A stretch of 64,000 nucleotides of DNA from Streptomyces sp. LUP30. Its GTDB lineage: Bacteria; Actinomycetota; Actinomycetes; Streptomycetales; Streptomycetaceae. Where the stretch lies: the NCBI RefSeq assembly GCF_001746365.1, contig NZ_MJAJ01000028.1, positions 40,701-104,700 on the forward strand, written 5' to 3'. Within the stretch, counting starts at the first letter, position 1, and each line of letters starts with the position of its first letter. Below, piece after piece: positions 8,001 through 16,451 of the stretch. A program made the translations under genes and the position numbers. The notes under the pieces were generated by a model that saw only the letters and a program-made list of their open reading frames with translations, was not told where the DNA came from and ran no database searches.

Positions 8001-8190
8001 GTCAGCCAGAAGAGGCACACCCTCCCACAACTGCCACTTCGCACGGCTGGTCCGACGGCCAGACACCCCAGGACCAGGCTCTCCTGGCCTTGGATCACTG
8101 TCGCCATCGAGGAGCGGGAAACGATCCCCGCACGGGCGATGTGTCGGACAGCAAGAACGTCACCCGGCTGTGACCCACGCCCATCTCACG

Positions 8191-8218
8191 GACAGGCCCC
8201 ACGCACGCGGGGAAGAAC
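8191..8218 (-). repeat. Lone CRISPR-type repeat between two defence modules
   Basis: A single 28-base unit with core CCCCACGCACGCGGGGAAGA, the same design as arrays 1 and 2. The bases after it (ACCGTCGTGGGCTGGG) resemble the start of the array 2 flank (CCCTTCGTGACCTGTGGG), suggesting a leftover repeat-leader junction. It stands in the 306-base gap between the DUF6527 gene and the next gene. No second repeat was found within 61 bases, and nothing else was recognised in the gap. Confidence 0.6.
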
Positions 8219-8306
8219 CGTCGTGGGCTGGGCCGGGATCGGCAAGCTTTCTGCTCGCTCTGGCGGCTGACGATATGGGCGAGGCGGCGTTGCTGTCGGG
8301 ACTGAC

Positions 8307-9074
8307 GTGGCAGGATGGGAGATCACGTGGAGTGGGGGCGCATTGAGCGAGTACCGCGAGTTTGTCTACCTGTCAGATGCGAAGCTTCAGCAGTTCTCGC
8401 TGCCGCGGCGGCTGGCTTTGCCCGGTGCCCTGCGGCTGAACACCCCTGTGGGGGGTGTCGATGTCGATGCGCCGGCAGCCGACAGTGAGCGCGACCGGAT
8501 GCGGCAGCTGGAAAAGCTCGACAAGCACCTGGGGGAGCGGGCGGAGTGGTTTGCCCAGCCGGGACTGCGCCCGGCCCAGTGGGTGTGGTTCGAGGCGCCG
8601 CTGCGCTGTGTCACGCTGCAGGGCGACTACCAGCACATGGTGCTCTTTGCCGACCCCGCTCCGGGGGAGGACCCGTCCTATGAGCAGCAGACGGGCTGCC
8701 GCCTGCTGCTGCATGGATCCTCCCGCCACCTGCGGGGCTTCGCACCAGCCGCGGTCGAGGCCCCTGCGCTGGAGGGCATCGACGGCGGCTCCAGCTTCGC
8801 TACGACCTTCCTGACCACTGCCGGGCAGGCGGTACGTGCCCTGTCCCTGGAGCACGATGTGGCGGCCGAGGGCGTGACGCCCCCGCCCAGCGGACTGAAC
8901 GGGGCGGGCGTGCGGGAGTTGCTCGAGGCGATCGACGCCCGCCATGGCCAGGTGCCCGGTGCCTGGATGTCCGGACTGGCCCGCGTGACGGCCGAGTTGC
9001 TGGCCACCGACACGGCGGCGCGCTGCGTGGTGGCCAGCCCGCTGAGCGTGGAGTACGTGCGCGACCCGGCGTGA
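8307..9074 (+). CDS. Uncharacterised protein upstream of AIPR gene
   Basis: A 255-residue soluble protein opening with REFVYLSDAKLQQF, a beginning seen in an actinomycete family of unknown function (I recall it as SAVMC3_10250-like, without certainty). The centre (WVWFEAPLRCVTLQGDY, then VLFADPAP and RLLLHGSSRHL) looks like a beta-rich sensor or binding domain, followed by a helical C-terminus. No catalytic motif or membrane segment is visible. Start choice is open: GTG 8307, or TTG 8343 just before SEYREFVY with GGGGGCG upstream. It ends 42 bases before the AIPR gene in the same direction, so they probably share a transcript. Confidence 0.55.
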   Translation: MAGWEITWSGGALSEYREFVYLSDAKLQQFSLPRRLALPGALRLNTPVGGVDVDAPAADSERDRMRQLEKLDKHLGERAEWFAQPGLRPAQWVWFEAPLRCVTLQGDYQHMVLFADPAPGEDPSYEQQTGCRLLLHGSSRHLRGFAPAAVEAPALEGIDGGSSFATTFLTTAGQAVRALSLEHDVAAEGVTPPPSGLNGAGVRELLEAIDARHGQVPGAWMSGLARVTAELLATDTAARCVVASPLSVEYVRDPA

Positions 9075-9116
9075 GCGGCCGGCGCACGGGGCACTGACGA
9101 CGAAAGGGACTGCTCG

Positions 9117-11216
9117 GTGAACGATTCCGCCCTGCCTAACACGATGCGGTTTGTGCGGAATTATCTCACGCACACCTACAGGCCGTGGATCGATCTGTCC
9201 GACGTCGCCCCCCGCTCTCCTCAGGAGCGGGACATCGTCCTGCTGTCTCGGGCTCTGGCCGCCCAGGCCGTCAGCATGCTCACCGACTGCAGCCCTCAGG
9301 AGGCTGCCGCATCCGTCGTGGACGGCCCAGGAGACTCCGGCATCGACGCCATCGCGTTCTCCAAGGGCGGCTCCGACATCTGGCTTGTGCAGGCGAAATG
9401 GAGCGACAAGGGCCGCGCCCGACTGGGGGAGAAGGACGCCGCCGTCCTGGTGACCGGACTGCAACGCCTGGCCGACCAGCGCTACGAGGGTTTCAACTCC
9501 CGCATCCGCGCATCGATCCATCGGATCAACGAGGCCTTGAGTTCCCCCCGCTGCCGGGTTCATCTGGTGGCGGCGCTGGCCGGCGACGCCCGCCTGGCCC
9601 CTCAGGTGGAGCGGCAACTGGCTTTGGTGGGAGAAGGCTTCGGCTTCGCCGGCCGCGTCCCGGTCACCGTGCACACGCTGGGACTGGCCGACTTCCATTC
9701 CGCGGCGCGCGCCGACGCAGGCCCCAGCCCTGTGTCCCTGTCGGCAACCCTGACAGACGGCTGGCACCGCATCGACGTCCCCTATCAGGCCTACAGTGCG
9801 AGTGTCTCCGCCGATGAACTCGCGTCCTGGTACAACACCCACGGAGACCGGCTGTTCGATTCCGCTCTGCGTCCGTATTCCACCGGACGGCCCGACCCTG
9901 CGGCCTTGAGCCGGCTGCTCACCGCGCCGGAGGAATTCTGGTACTTCAGCAACGGCATCACCATGCTCTGTGACCGCATCGAAGCGAGCTTCCTCGCCCG
10001 CAGAGCAGCGGGTCAGCCGCTGCTCCTGCGGCTGCACAATGCCCGCGTCACCAACGGGGCTACGGTGGTCGCGACGGTCGCCCAGGCGGTCGACCAACAT
10101 CCCGCGACCGGCAACCTGGCGCTGGTGCCGGTGCGGATCATCTGCCTCGAAGGCGCCCCCGAAGACTTTGCCTCCGCCCTGACCCGGGCCGGCGAGACCG
10201 AAGGCTCCGCTGATCCCCTCGACTTCGTCGCACTCGATGCCTTCCAGCAGGCGCTGCGCGACGAGTTCGCTGACGAACTGCACAAGGAGTACGTCTACAA
10301 AAGGGGCGCGGTGGCACCCGCCCCGGACGCCGGCTGCACCATGCAGGAAGCGGCCGTCGCCCTGGCCTGCGCGCATCCGGACGTCTCGCTGACCGCCCGG
10401 GCCAGCGCCGACCCCGCCTACCTGTGGCGCCCCGCTCCGGAAGGCGCCTACACGCGCCTGTTCGGAGGACGGCCCAGCGCCCGCCAGATCTGGCAATGCG
10501 TCTTGCTGCTGCGCCAGGTGAGAACTGCTCTGGCCTACGCCGCAGCGGGAGGACCGCCCCGCGTCCGCGATCTCGCCGAGCACGGCGATCTCCTGATCGC
10601 CCACCTCGTCTTCCGCAGCATTGATCCCGACCTCCTCGAAGAACTCTCCCAATCCGCTGACGGACTTGAGGACTGGACTGCCCAGCGCACCTGGGAGATC
10701 GCCGACCTCGTGGCCTCCGCGGTCGAGCGCCTCTTCGGCCAGCACCTCTTCCTGGCCAGTGTCTTCACCGACGAACGCCAAATCCACGTGCTCGCCGATG
10801 ACGTCACCCGTTCTCTCACCGCACCCCCCACCCTATTCACCCACGAGTCCTCCGGTGCCGGGCGCAGGCCCAACAGCGTCACCACGCTCGTCGACCACGC
10901 CCGTATCCCCGACGGCACACGGGTGATGTACCGGCCCAGCCCCACCGAAGAGCGCGCCATCGGCGAATGGCTCAGCGAAGACCCCCGCCGCTACCTCGCC
11001 ACCTGGACCAACGACCCGCGCCGCCCTCTGATCTGGGAAATCGACCAGCAGGCATACTCGCCCAGTGCCCTCGTTCGCCACATCTGGAGCGAAGCCGCGT
11101 GGCATGAAGCCCCTTCCGCCGTCCAGGGAGCCCGCAGCTGGGTTGTTCCCGGCGAAGGCACGCTCGCTGACCTGGCCGAGGCGCTCATCCCGGCCACCGG
11201 AAACGGCGGCGCCTGA
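9117..11216 (+). CDS. AIPR family protein (abortive-infection type)
   Basis: A 699-residue protein of the AIPR family (abortive infection phage resistance). Residues about 69-95 hold a restriction-endonuclease-like site: DGPGDSGIDAIAF followed by IWLVQAKW (D ... Q-x-K of the PD-(D/E)XK fold). The central family block EFWYFSNGITMLCDRI and NARVTNGATVV (usually NGAQTV) follows, then VPVRIICLEG and a long helical C-terminal region. The family is associated with phage exclusion in which the protein damages nucleic acid after infection. The GTG start at 9117 follows GAAAGGGACTGCTCG. It is followed one base after its stop codon by a Ser/Thr kinase gene, so the kinase is likely part of the same system. 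Confidence 0.85.
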   Translation: MNDSALPNTMRFVRNYLTHTYRPWIDLSDVAPRSPQERDIVLLSRALAAQAVSMLTDCSPQEAAASVVDGPGDSGIDAIAFSKGGSDIWLVQAKWSDKGRARLGEKDAAVLVTGLQRLADQRYEGFNSRIRASIHRINEALSSPRCRVHLVAALAGDARLAPQVERQLALVGEGFGFAGRVPVTVHTLGLADFHSAARADAGPSPVSLSATLTDGWHRIDVPYQAYSASVSADELASWYNTHGDRLFDSALRPYSTGRPDPAALSRLLTAPEEFWYFSNGITMLCDRIEASFLARRAAGQPLLLRLHNARVTNGATVVATVAQAVDQHPATGNLALVPVRIICLEGAPEDFASALTRAGETEGSADPLDFVALDAFQQALRDEFADELHKEYVYKRGAVAPAPDAGCTMQEAAVALACAHPDVSLTARASADPAYLWRPAPEGAYTRLFGGRPSARQIWQCVLLLRQVRTALAYAAAGGPPRVRDLAEHGDLLIAHLVFRSIDPDLLEELSQSADGLEDWTAQRTWEIADLVASAVERLFGQHLFLASVFTDERQIHVLADDVTRSLTAPPTLFTHESSGAGRRPNSVTTLVDHARIPDGTRVMYRPSPTEERAIGEWLSEDPRRYLATWTNDPRRPLIWEIDQQAYSPSALVRHIWSEAAWHEAPSAVQGARSWVVPGEGTLADLAEALIPATGNGGA

Positions 11217-11217
11217 C

Positions 11218-12615
11218 ATGCGCGGCATCGAACGGTTCGAACTGCGCACCCTGATCGGGCAGGGCAGCATGGGACAGGTCTGGCAGTCCTGGGACACCCG
11301 GCTCAAACGCCCGGCCGCCGTCAAGATCATCAACCCTGAGCGGCTCGTCGAGCAGGCCAACAGCATCAGCCCCGAGGTCGTCGCAGCCCGCTTTTGCCGT
11401 GAAGCCGAACTCGGCGCCCGCTTCACCCACCCCGGGCTGCCCATACTCTACGACGCCGAACTGACCGGTAGCCCGAACGACCTGTACATGGTGTGGGAAC
11501 TGATCGTGGGGCAAAACCTCGCCCAGATCCTCGCAGCGCAGGGCGGCCGCCTGCCGATCAACCGGGCCCTGTCTTACGCGGCCCAGATCAGCGACACCCT
11601 GGCCTGCATTCACGACGACCCCGTCATCCACCGCGACCTCAAGCCGTCCAACATCATGATCACCGAAGCCTGGAAAACGAAGCTCCTCGACTTCGGCGTC
11701 GCTGCCATCTACGGGAGCGACTACCCCCGCCTCACGCAAGACGGCCAACTCCTCGGCACCGTCGCCTACATGGCCCCCGAGCAGTTCACCGACCGTGGCC
11801 TCATCGTGCCGCAGACCGACCTCTACGCACTGGGCTGCCTGCTCTACGAAATGCTCACCGGCCAGCCCCCGTTCACCGGCGACCCGGCCAGCGTGATGGA
11901 CGCCCACCGCACCCGCATCCCCACCCCGGCCCGCGAACTGCGGCCAGAGATCCCGCCGGACGTCGACGACCTCCTGATGACGATGCTCGCCAAGGACACC
12001 GCCGACCGTCCCGCCTCCGCACACCTCATCGCAGAACGGCTCGCATCCCACACCACACTCCCCGCCCCCACCCAGCACTCCGACGACGACGAAGACGACC
12101 AAACCGACGACCCCGCCACCATCCCGGCCACGACCGCACAACTGCCCGCGGCTATACGCATCGTCCAGGCACAGGCCCTCTTCGACGCCGGACACTTCGG
12201 GGAAGCCCTCCCCTTTTACAACACACTCAGCACAGAATCGGCCGCAGCCGACGACAACCCACGACAACGAGCGGCGTGTCGAGCCAAGGCCGCGTTCTGC
12301 CACCTGCGTCTGGGTAATCTCCAGCAAGCCCTCACCGAATACACCGACCTGGCCGCAGAGCTGATCCAGGACACCCCGCCCGACGACCCCTTGCTGCTCG
12401 AAGTGCGCAGCCGGGTCGGTCTGCTGCAAGCAGCCAGCAACAGACCAGAGGAAGCACTCGCCACCTTTGCCGGCATCTACTCCCTCCTCACCCAACACCT
12501 CGGCCATGATGACCCTTTGACCACCGAGGTCCGCACAGTGTTCAACCGGCTCAACCGGCTCGGCGGGATCTTTCCGAAGCCGGCTGCCGCTCCGGCGCAA
12601 CAGGCAGCAACCTGA
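11218..12615 (+). CDS. Ser/Thr protein kinase with TPR-like tail
   Basis: A 465-residue Hanks-type kinase. Glycine loop IGQGSMGQVW at residues 13-22, catalytic lysine at about 36 (AAVKII), HRDLKPSN near 138-145, DFG near 160, and APEQF in the P+1 region. The kinase domain ends near 275. An acidic linker (DDDEDDQTDD) is followed by helix pairs resembling tetratricopeptide repeats (ALFDAGHFGEALPFYNTLS, then CHLRLGNLQQALTEYTDLA). No membrane segment is present, unlike PknB-type receptors, so it is cytoplasmic. Its start lies immediately after the AIPR stop. A plausible role is to switch the AIPR nuclease by phosphorylation (inference). Confidence 0.85.
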   Translation: MRGIERFELRTLIGQGSMGQVWQSWDTRLKRPAAVKIINPERLVEQANSISPEVVAARFCREAELGARFTHPGLPILYDAELTGSPNDLYMVWELIVGQNLAQILAAQGGRLPINRALSYAAQISDTLACIHDDPVIHRDLKPSNIMITEAWKTKLLDFGVAAIYGSDYPRLTQDGQLLGTVAYMAPEQFTDRGLIVPQTDLYALGCLLYEMLTGQPPFTGDPASVMDAHRTRIPTPARELRPEIPPDVDDLLMTMLAKDTADRPASAHLIAERLASHTTLPAPTQHSDDDEDDQTDDPATIPATTAQLPAAIRIVQAQALFDAGHFGEALPFYNTLSTESAAADDNPRQRAACRAKAAFCHLRLGNLQQALTEYTDLAAELIQDTPPDDPLLLEVRSRVGLLQAASNRPEEALATFAGIYSLLTQHLGHDDPLTTEVRTVFNRLNRLGGIFPKPAAAPAQQAAT

Positions 12616-12688
12616 CGACATTGCCGCAACCTCGCCGCCGCTGGTCCGCCTTCCCGCCCCTGTGCGAGGCGCTCTTTTTGGCGGGCGG

Positions 12689-13122
12689 ACACGACCCTAC
12701 AGGCGCAGGGAAGACCGCGAAGGCGAAGACAGACCCCCACGCGAGTGGGGAAGGCTCCAAAACCCTGGCCAGCACGAAGGTTGGGACAGACGGACCCCCA
12801 CGTGCGTGGGGAAGAGCGTGACCTGGTGGGCGAGTTGGAGCATCAGCCGGACGGACCCCCACGGGCATGGGGAAAACATGCGGCGGCACGGGCCGTAGCC
12901 CTGGCAGGAGGGCTGACCCCCACGCGTGTGGGGAAAACCTGGCGAGCATGAATGAGGAGGAGCAAGCGGCGGACTGACCCCCACGCGGGTGGGGAGTATC
13001 CGGAGGAGGCCGGTGTTCTGCTGGGTGGTCTTCGACTGACCCCCACGTGCGTGGGGAAGACGAAAAGGCCGCCGAGGTCGGCGAGGGCTGGCCGGACAGA
13101 CCCCCACGCGTGTGGGGAAGAC
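12689..13122 (-). CRISPR. CRISPR array 2, seven to eight diverged repeats
   Basis: Repeats start near 12732, 12793, 12854, 12915, 12976, 13038 and 13099 with 61-62 base spacing. A further eroded unit near 12693 (GACCCTACAGGCGCAGGGAAGAC) is only 39 bases from the next. The core is GACCCCCACGYGYGTGGGGAAAC or close to it. The stem is kept in most units, while loop bases and the last bases differ from unit to unit, unlike active arrays with identical repeats. Orientation and leader position match array 1 (minus strand, leader to the right). The array follows the kinase gene directly. Confidence 0.85.
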
Positions 13123-13186
13123 CCTTCGTGACCTGTGGGTTTGAAGATCAGCGGGCTGCCTTTTGCTTACTTTACACGCGTTGGCT
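13123..13186 (-). promoter_or_regulatory. Leader-like flank of CRISPR array 2
   Basis: The flank carries the same blocks as array 1: CCCTT, GACCTGTGGGTTTGA(A), and CTTACTTTAC in plus-strand order. Its location next to the most intact repeat and its lower GC content than the surroundings fit a leader with promoter function reading leftward into the array. Confidence 0.6.
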
Positions 13187-13270
13187 GAACTGGTGACGGC
13201 CGGTGCTCGGCTGTGGTGACGGTGCTGCCCCAGGACAGAAAACCACCGCAGTTGGCCGAGCGGCTGCGCC

Positions 13271-13298
13271 GGGCAGACCCCACGTAGGTGGGGAGGCA
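13271..13298 (-). repeat. Lone degenerate CRISPR-type repeat
   Basis: A single unit with core GACCCCACGTAGGTGGGGAGGC lies 177 bases right of the last array 2 repeat, out of register with the 61-base spacing and beyond the leader. It has one C fewer in the first stem arm. It precedes the next gene module at 13416. Nothing else was recognised between 13187 and 13415. Confidence 0.5.
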
Positions 13299-13415
13299 AA
13301 GGTCCCGAGCGGCCCGCGATGACCAGCTGAAAGACCTCTCGCGGAGGTAGGAACGAGTGAAGACCCAGGCTGCAGGCCACACCCTCCTGCCCCCGGTGGA
13401 CGCCCACGGCAGCGC

Positions 13416-14753
13416 ATGATCGCCATGAGGCAGGATGGGGCATCAATAGCCCTGATAGCTGGGGGAGTTGATGCCCAGAGGGAGTGGTCGGTGGGAGTGC
13501 GGGAGGATGCCCGGTTCGGCGGGATCGATCTGACATCCTGGGGGAAGTTCGACCTGCGGACGCCCACACTGCGATCGCCTATGCACCCCAGGGAGCTGAC
13601 GGAGACACTCGACCAATACGCGGCAGGGCAGCGACTCCTGGAGCTGGATCTCAGCCCGCTTTCTGTCGTCATCGGCCCCACCAACAGACCGCTGCTGACA
13701 GAGAGCCGGGTGAGCGGCGCCAAGACCGCTCGCCCCCTTACCAGCGGGTGGTCGGCTTCTCTGCGATCAGCCCTTCGCATGGCGAACCTGGCCGGCCGGA
13801 TGGATGCCCCGGTGGCCAGCGTGACCCTCGCCTGGAGCGCCATCGAGTCGGCCGGGGTCGCGGCGGCCGACTTCGAGACCATTGGCAAAGCGTGTGCTCT
13901 GCACAGCGTCAGACAGCAGCTGCTGAGCGTCTACAAATCAGTGACAGATTCAGCGAATTCGCAGCTGCGTCACGCGCGGTGGCATGCAGACGGCTTCGCA
14001 GCCATACTGGCCAAGGCCGAGCGCTCACTCGCGGCAGCCAACCTGGGCACCACTGCCGCCGCACACGAGGCTGCATCCCGCCTGAGGGACTCGCTGGCAG
14101 GTATCCGCCGACGGCAAGCCGAGGCTCGAGCGCATGCCGCGCAGCTGGAGAAGGCCCTCGTTCCCGCTATCGACGTCGTTCGGCAGAACCTACTGCAAGG
14201 TGGTGACCGCGACAATCCATTCAACATGTCCAGCTGGAAATTGGATCTGAACGACTTCCTGGACGCCGTACTGCCACGACGGGCATCAACTCCCCCTGCC
14301 GTTCAGCAGACGTCGGACGCACTGACTGTCCTGGCTGATGCGGCGGGCGGCCTGGCCAGGGAGCAGCTGACCGCCTGGCAACACCGACTCGCGGCACCGT
14401 CAGCTCTCATCGACTTTCTCAAAGATCAACAGGAGCTCTTCCACGGCCTCTTGGCGTGGATGTACGCAAGCCGCAACCTGGCCATTCACACCGGCGAGTT
14501 CGCACTCCCGGCCGACATCCTGACTGCCCACGCAGGCAGAGGAATCGCCGACCTGATTCTGGAGTTCGTCGGGCACTGGCATCAGGACCAACGGGGACGA
14601 GGGGTGCCGGAAGACGAGCCGAGGAACATCGTCATCAAGGTAGCCGGCCGGCATGACGAACTTATTCGCCATCTGCGAGGTGCCACATCATGCCATCCGC
14701 TTAATGTAGCCACGATCAGCGCTCCAGATTGTGACTGCTGGCACAGGACGTGA
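13416..14753 (+). CDS. Coiled-coil protein with C-terminal HEPN-like motif
   Basis: A 445-residue protein of unknown family. Residues about 185-260 are alanine/glutamate-rich heptads (AAAHEAASRLRDSLAGIRRR, then AHAAQLEKALVPAI), a likely coiled coil. Near residue 352 the stretch YASRNLAIHTGEFALP contains R-N-x3-H, the R-x4-H motif of HEPN/ApeA-like RNase domains, in a helical context. This makes a toxin-type RNase plausible but not proven. Start ATG 13416 (a second in-frame ATG lies at 13425) has no strong ribosome-binding site. The gene stands alone between array 2 and a leftward gene cluster, which fits a solitary defence gene. Confidence 0.6.
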   Translation: MIAMRQDGASIALIAGGVDAQREWSVGVREDARFGGIDLTSWGKFDLRTPTLRSPMHPRELTETLDQYAAGQRLLELDLSPLSVVIGPTNRPLLTESRVSGAKTARPLTSGWSASLRSALRMANLAGRMDAPVASVTLAWSAIESAGVAAADFETIGKACALHSVRQQLLSVYKSVTDSANSQLRHARWHADGFAAILAKAERSLAAANLGTTAAAHEAASRLRDSLAGIRRRQAEARAHAAQLEKALVPAIDVVRQNLLQGGDRDNPFNMSSWKLDLNDFLDAVLPRRASTPPAVQQTSDALTVLADAAGGLAREQLTAWQHRLAAPSALIDFLKDQQELFHGLLAWMYASRNLAIHTGEFALPADILTAHAGRGIADLILEFVGHWHQDQRGRGVPEDEPRNIVIKVAGRHDELIRHLRGATSCHPLNVATISAPDCDCWHRT

Positions 14754-14977
14754 ACACGCAGTGATTGCCGTGACCACCTCGGCGGTGCCACCGAAGGCGG
14801 GCAGGTATGCGGCAACCGGCTCGCCGACTTCCAGCCCTTTCACCCCAGGACCGAGCGCCACGCCGGCACGGCTGGGAGGTCATCTACGAGCCCGCGCCCT
14901 GACCGCGGCGTTGCGTACCGGTGCGGCCGCTGTGGGCGCATGCCTCGTTTGCCGGTGCGGTGCGGACCGGTGTCTGA

Positions 14978-16366
14978 TCAGCCGCCTGGCGTTGGGGCGG
15001 TTGCGGGCTGGTTGTTGATCCAGGTGAGGCCGCCGAGGTCGAGGTGGTGGCGGGCGCGGGTGACGGCGACGTAGGCGAGGCGGGCGTCGGTGTCGCTGAC
15101 GGGGTCGGGCACCGGGTGTCCGTGGTCGTCCAGTTGGTCGGTGTCTTTGGGTGGTGGGAAGTCGTTGCCGATTTGGACGGTGGGCCATTCGCGGCCTTTG
15201 GCAGTGTGGGCGGTGGAGACGGTGACGTCGGCGTGGGTCTCGTCGGTGAGTTGGTCGACTGCGGTGAGGATGGCGTCGGGGCCGTGGGTGTCGATGAGGT
15301 CGACGAAGGGCTGCAGGTCGCGTCCGGCGGGGTCATAGGCGGCGTAGTCCTGCAGCTCTCCCCAGGAGGGAAACAAGACGAGTTCGGGGTGGTTGGTGCG
15401 CCGGCCGTCTTTGAGGTCGCGGGCGGCGAGGGCGAGTGCGGCCAGTTGCTGTCCGCCGCGGGTGAGGGCGACGCGGTGGCCGGCGGCGAGCAGGCGCATG
15501 ACTTCGGCCATGGCGCCGATGTTGGTGCGGCACAGCACCGCATCCGGCTGCTCCAGGCCGCCGCCACCAGTCGTGATCGTGTTGGTGCCGGTGAGGCGGA
15601 TGGGGGCGTCGGCGAGAGTGAGCCATCGGTTGGCCTCCTCGGCGATCAGGGGGCCGAAGCGGAAGGAGCGGGTCAGGGTGAGGGCGGTGGCGTCGAAGCC
15701 GGTCATGACGTCGCGGGCGCCGCGCCAGCCGTAGATGGCCTGGGCGGAGTCGCCGACCATGACGAGCTGGGTGTGGGGGCGCTGGGCGGTGAAGACTGCC
15801 TCGAGGACGGGGTTGGTGTCCTGGGCCCCGTCGAGGAGGAGGAAGTCGGCCTCGAGCCGCGGCTCGGTCAGGGCCCACATCTTCAGGTAGTGGTCGTGTT
15901 CGAAGCGGACCTTCCCGTGGTCGGGGTGGTGCAGGTCGGCCCACGCCTTGCGGGCGAACGGCAGGACCTGCTCGGCGAGATGGGCGTGCTCGCCGGATGC
16001 CGTCAGGCCGCGCAGATGCGGCACATGGTGATCGCCGATGCGCAGCGGCCGGGTGATGCCGAGGGCCTGGCCGGTCTTCCAGGCTGGCTGGCGGGGGCTG
16101 TTGAGGCGGCTGGTGTAGCGATGGCCGATGGCGGCGTAGGCCGTGGCGTGGGCGGTCTTGCACGCCACGGTGCGGGGGAAGCGGGTGGCGGCATCTTGTG
16201 CGATGGCCTTGTTGAAGGCGAGGTAGCGGCCGCGGCGGCGCGTGTCGGCCGCGAGCAGGCCGAGGGTGTTGGTCTTGCCGGTCCCGGCGCCGGCCTGCAG
16301 GACGAGATGGTGACCGGCCCGGAAGGCGTCCACGGCGTGGACCTGTTCGTCGGTGGGCGTGTGCAA
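14978..16366 (-). CDS. UvrD-like SF1 helicase with altered Walker B
   Basis: A 462-residue protein with the motifs of UvrD/Rep-type helicases: Walker A GAGTGKT at residues 26-32, VMVGDSAQAIYGWRGA (motif III), LTRSFRFGP (motif IV), and VAVTRARHHLDLGGL (motif VI). The Walker B motif reads LLLDGAQD where the family has DEAQD, so the catalytic glutamate is replaced by glycine, a one-base GAG to GGG change. That would be expected to cripple ATP hydrolysis while leaving DNA binding possible. At 462 residues it is shorter than UvrD (about 720). Start is a TTG with GCGGAG upstream. It is downstream of three leftward small genes. The 224-base gap to its left shows no gene. Confidence 0.75.
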   Translation of the reverse strand: MHTPTDEQVHAVDAFRAGHHLVLQAGAGTGKTNTLGLLAADTRRRGRYLAFNKAIAQDAATRFPRTVACKTAHATAYAAIGHRYTSRLNSPRQPAWKTGQALGITRPLRIGDHHVPHLRGLTASGEHAHLAEQVLPFARKAWADLHHPDHGKVRFEHDHYLKMWALTEPRLEADFLLLDGAQDTNPVLEAVFTAQRPHTQLVMVGDSAQAIYGWRGARDVMTGFDATALTLTRSFRFGPLIAEEANRWLTLADAPIRLTGTNTITTGGGGLEQPDAVLCRTNIGAMAEVMRLLAAGHRVALTRGGQQLAALALAARDLKDGRRTNHPELVLFPSWGELQDYAAYDPAGRDLQPFVDLIDTHGPDAILTAVDQLTDETHADVTVSTAHTAKGREWPTVQIGNDFPPPKDTDQLDDHGHPVPDPVSDTDARLAYVAVTRARHHLDLGGLTWINNQPATAPTPGG

Positions 16367-16451
16367 CAGGAGCTCCGCGATAGAGAAGAGAGACCGAAAG
16401 GGCAGGGGCGGCTGCAGCGGCCTGCGCCGGTGTGCTGCAAGGGCGCGGATG

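Noticed and set aside
8373..10787. Minus-strand open frame of 804 codons opposite the 8307 and AIPR genes
   Set aside because: It is a mirror of high-GC plus-strand coding; the plus frames have family motifs and the mirror has only Gly/Val/Arg-rich text.
12689..12731. First unit of array 2 as a full repeat with normal spacer
   Set aside because: It is one base shorter, has mismatches in the stem and lies only 39 bases from the next unit; counted as eroded, not as a regular unit.
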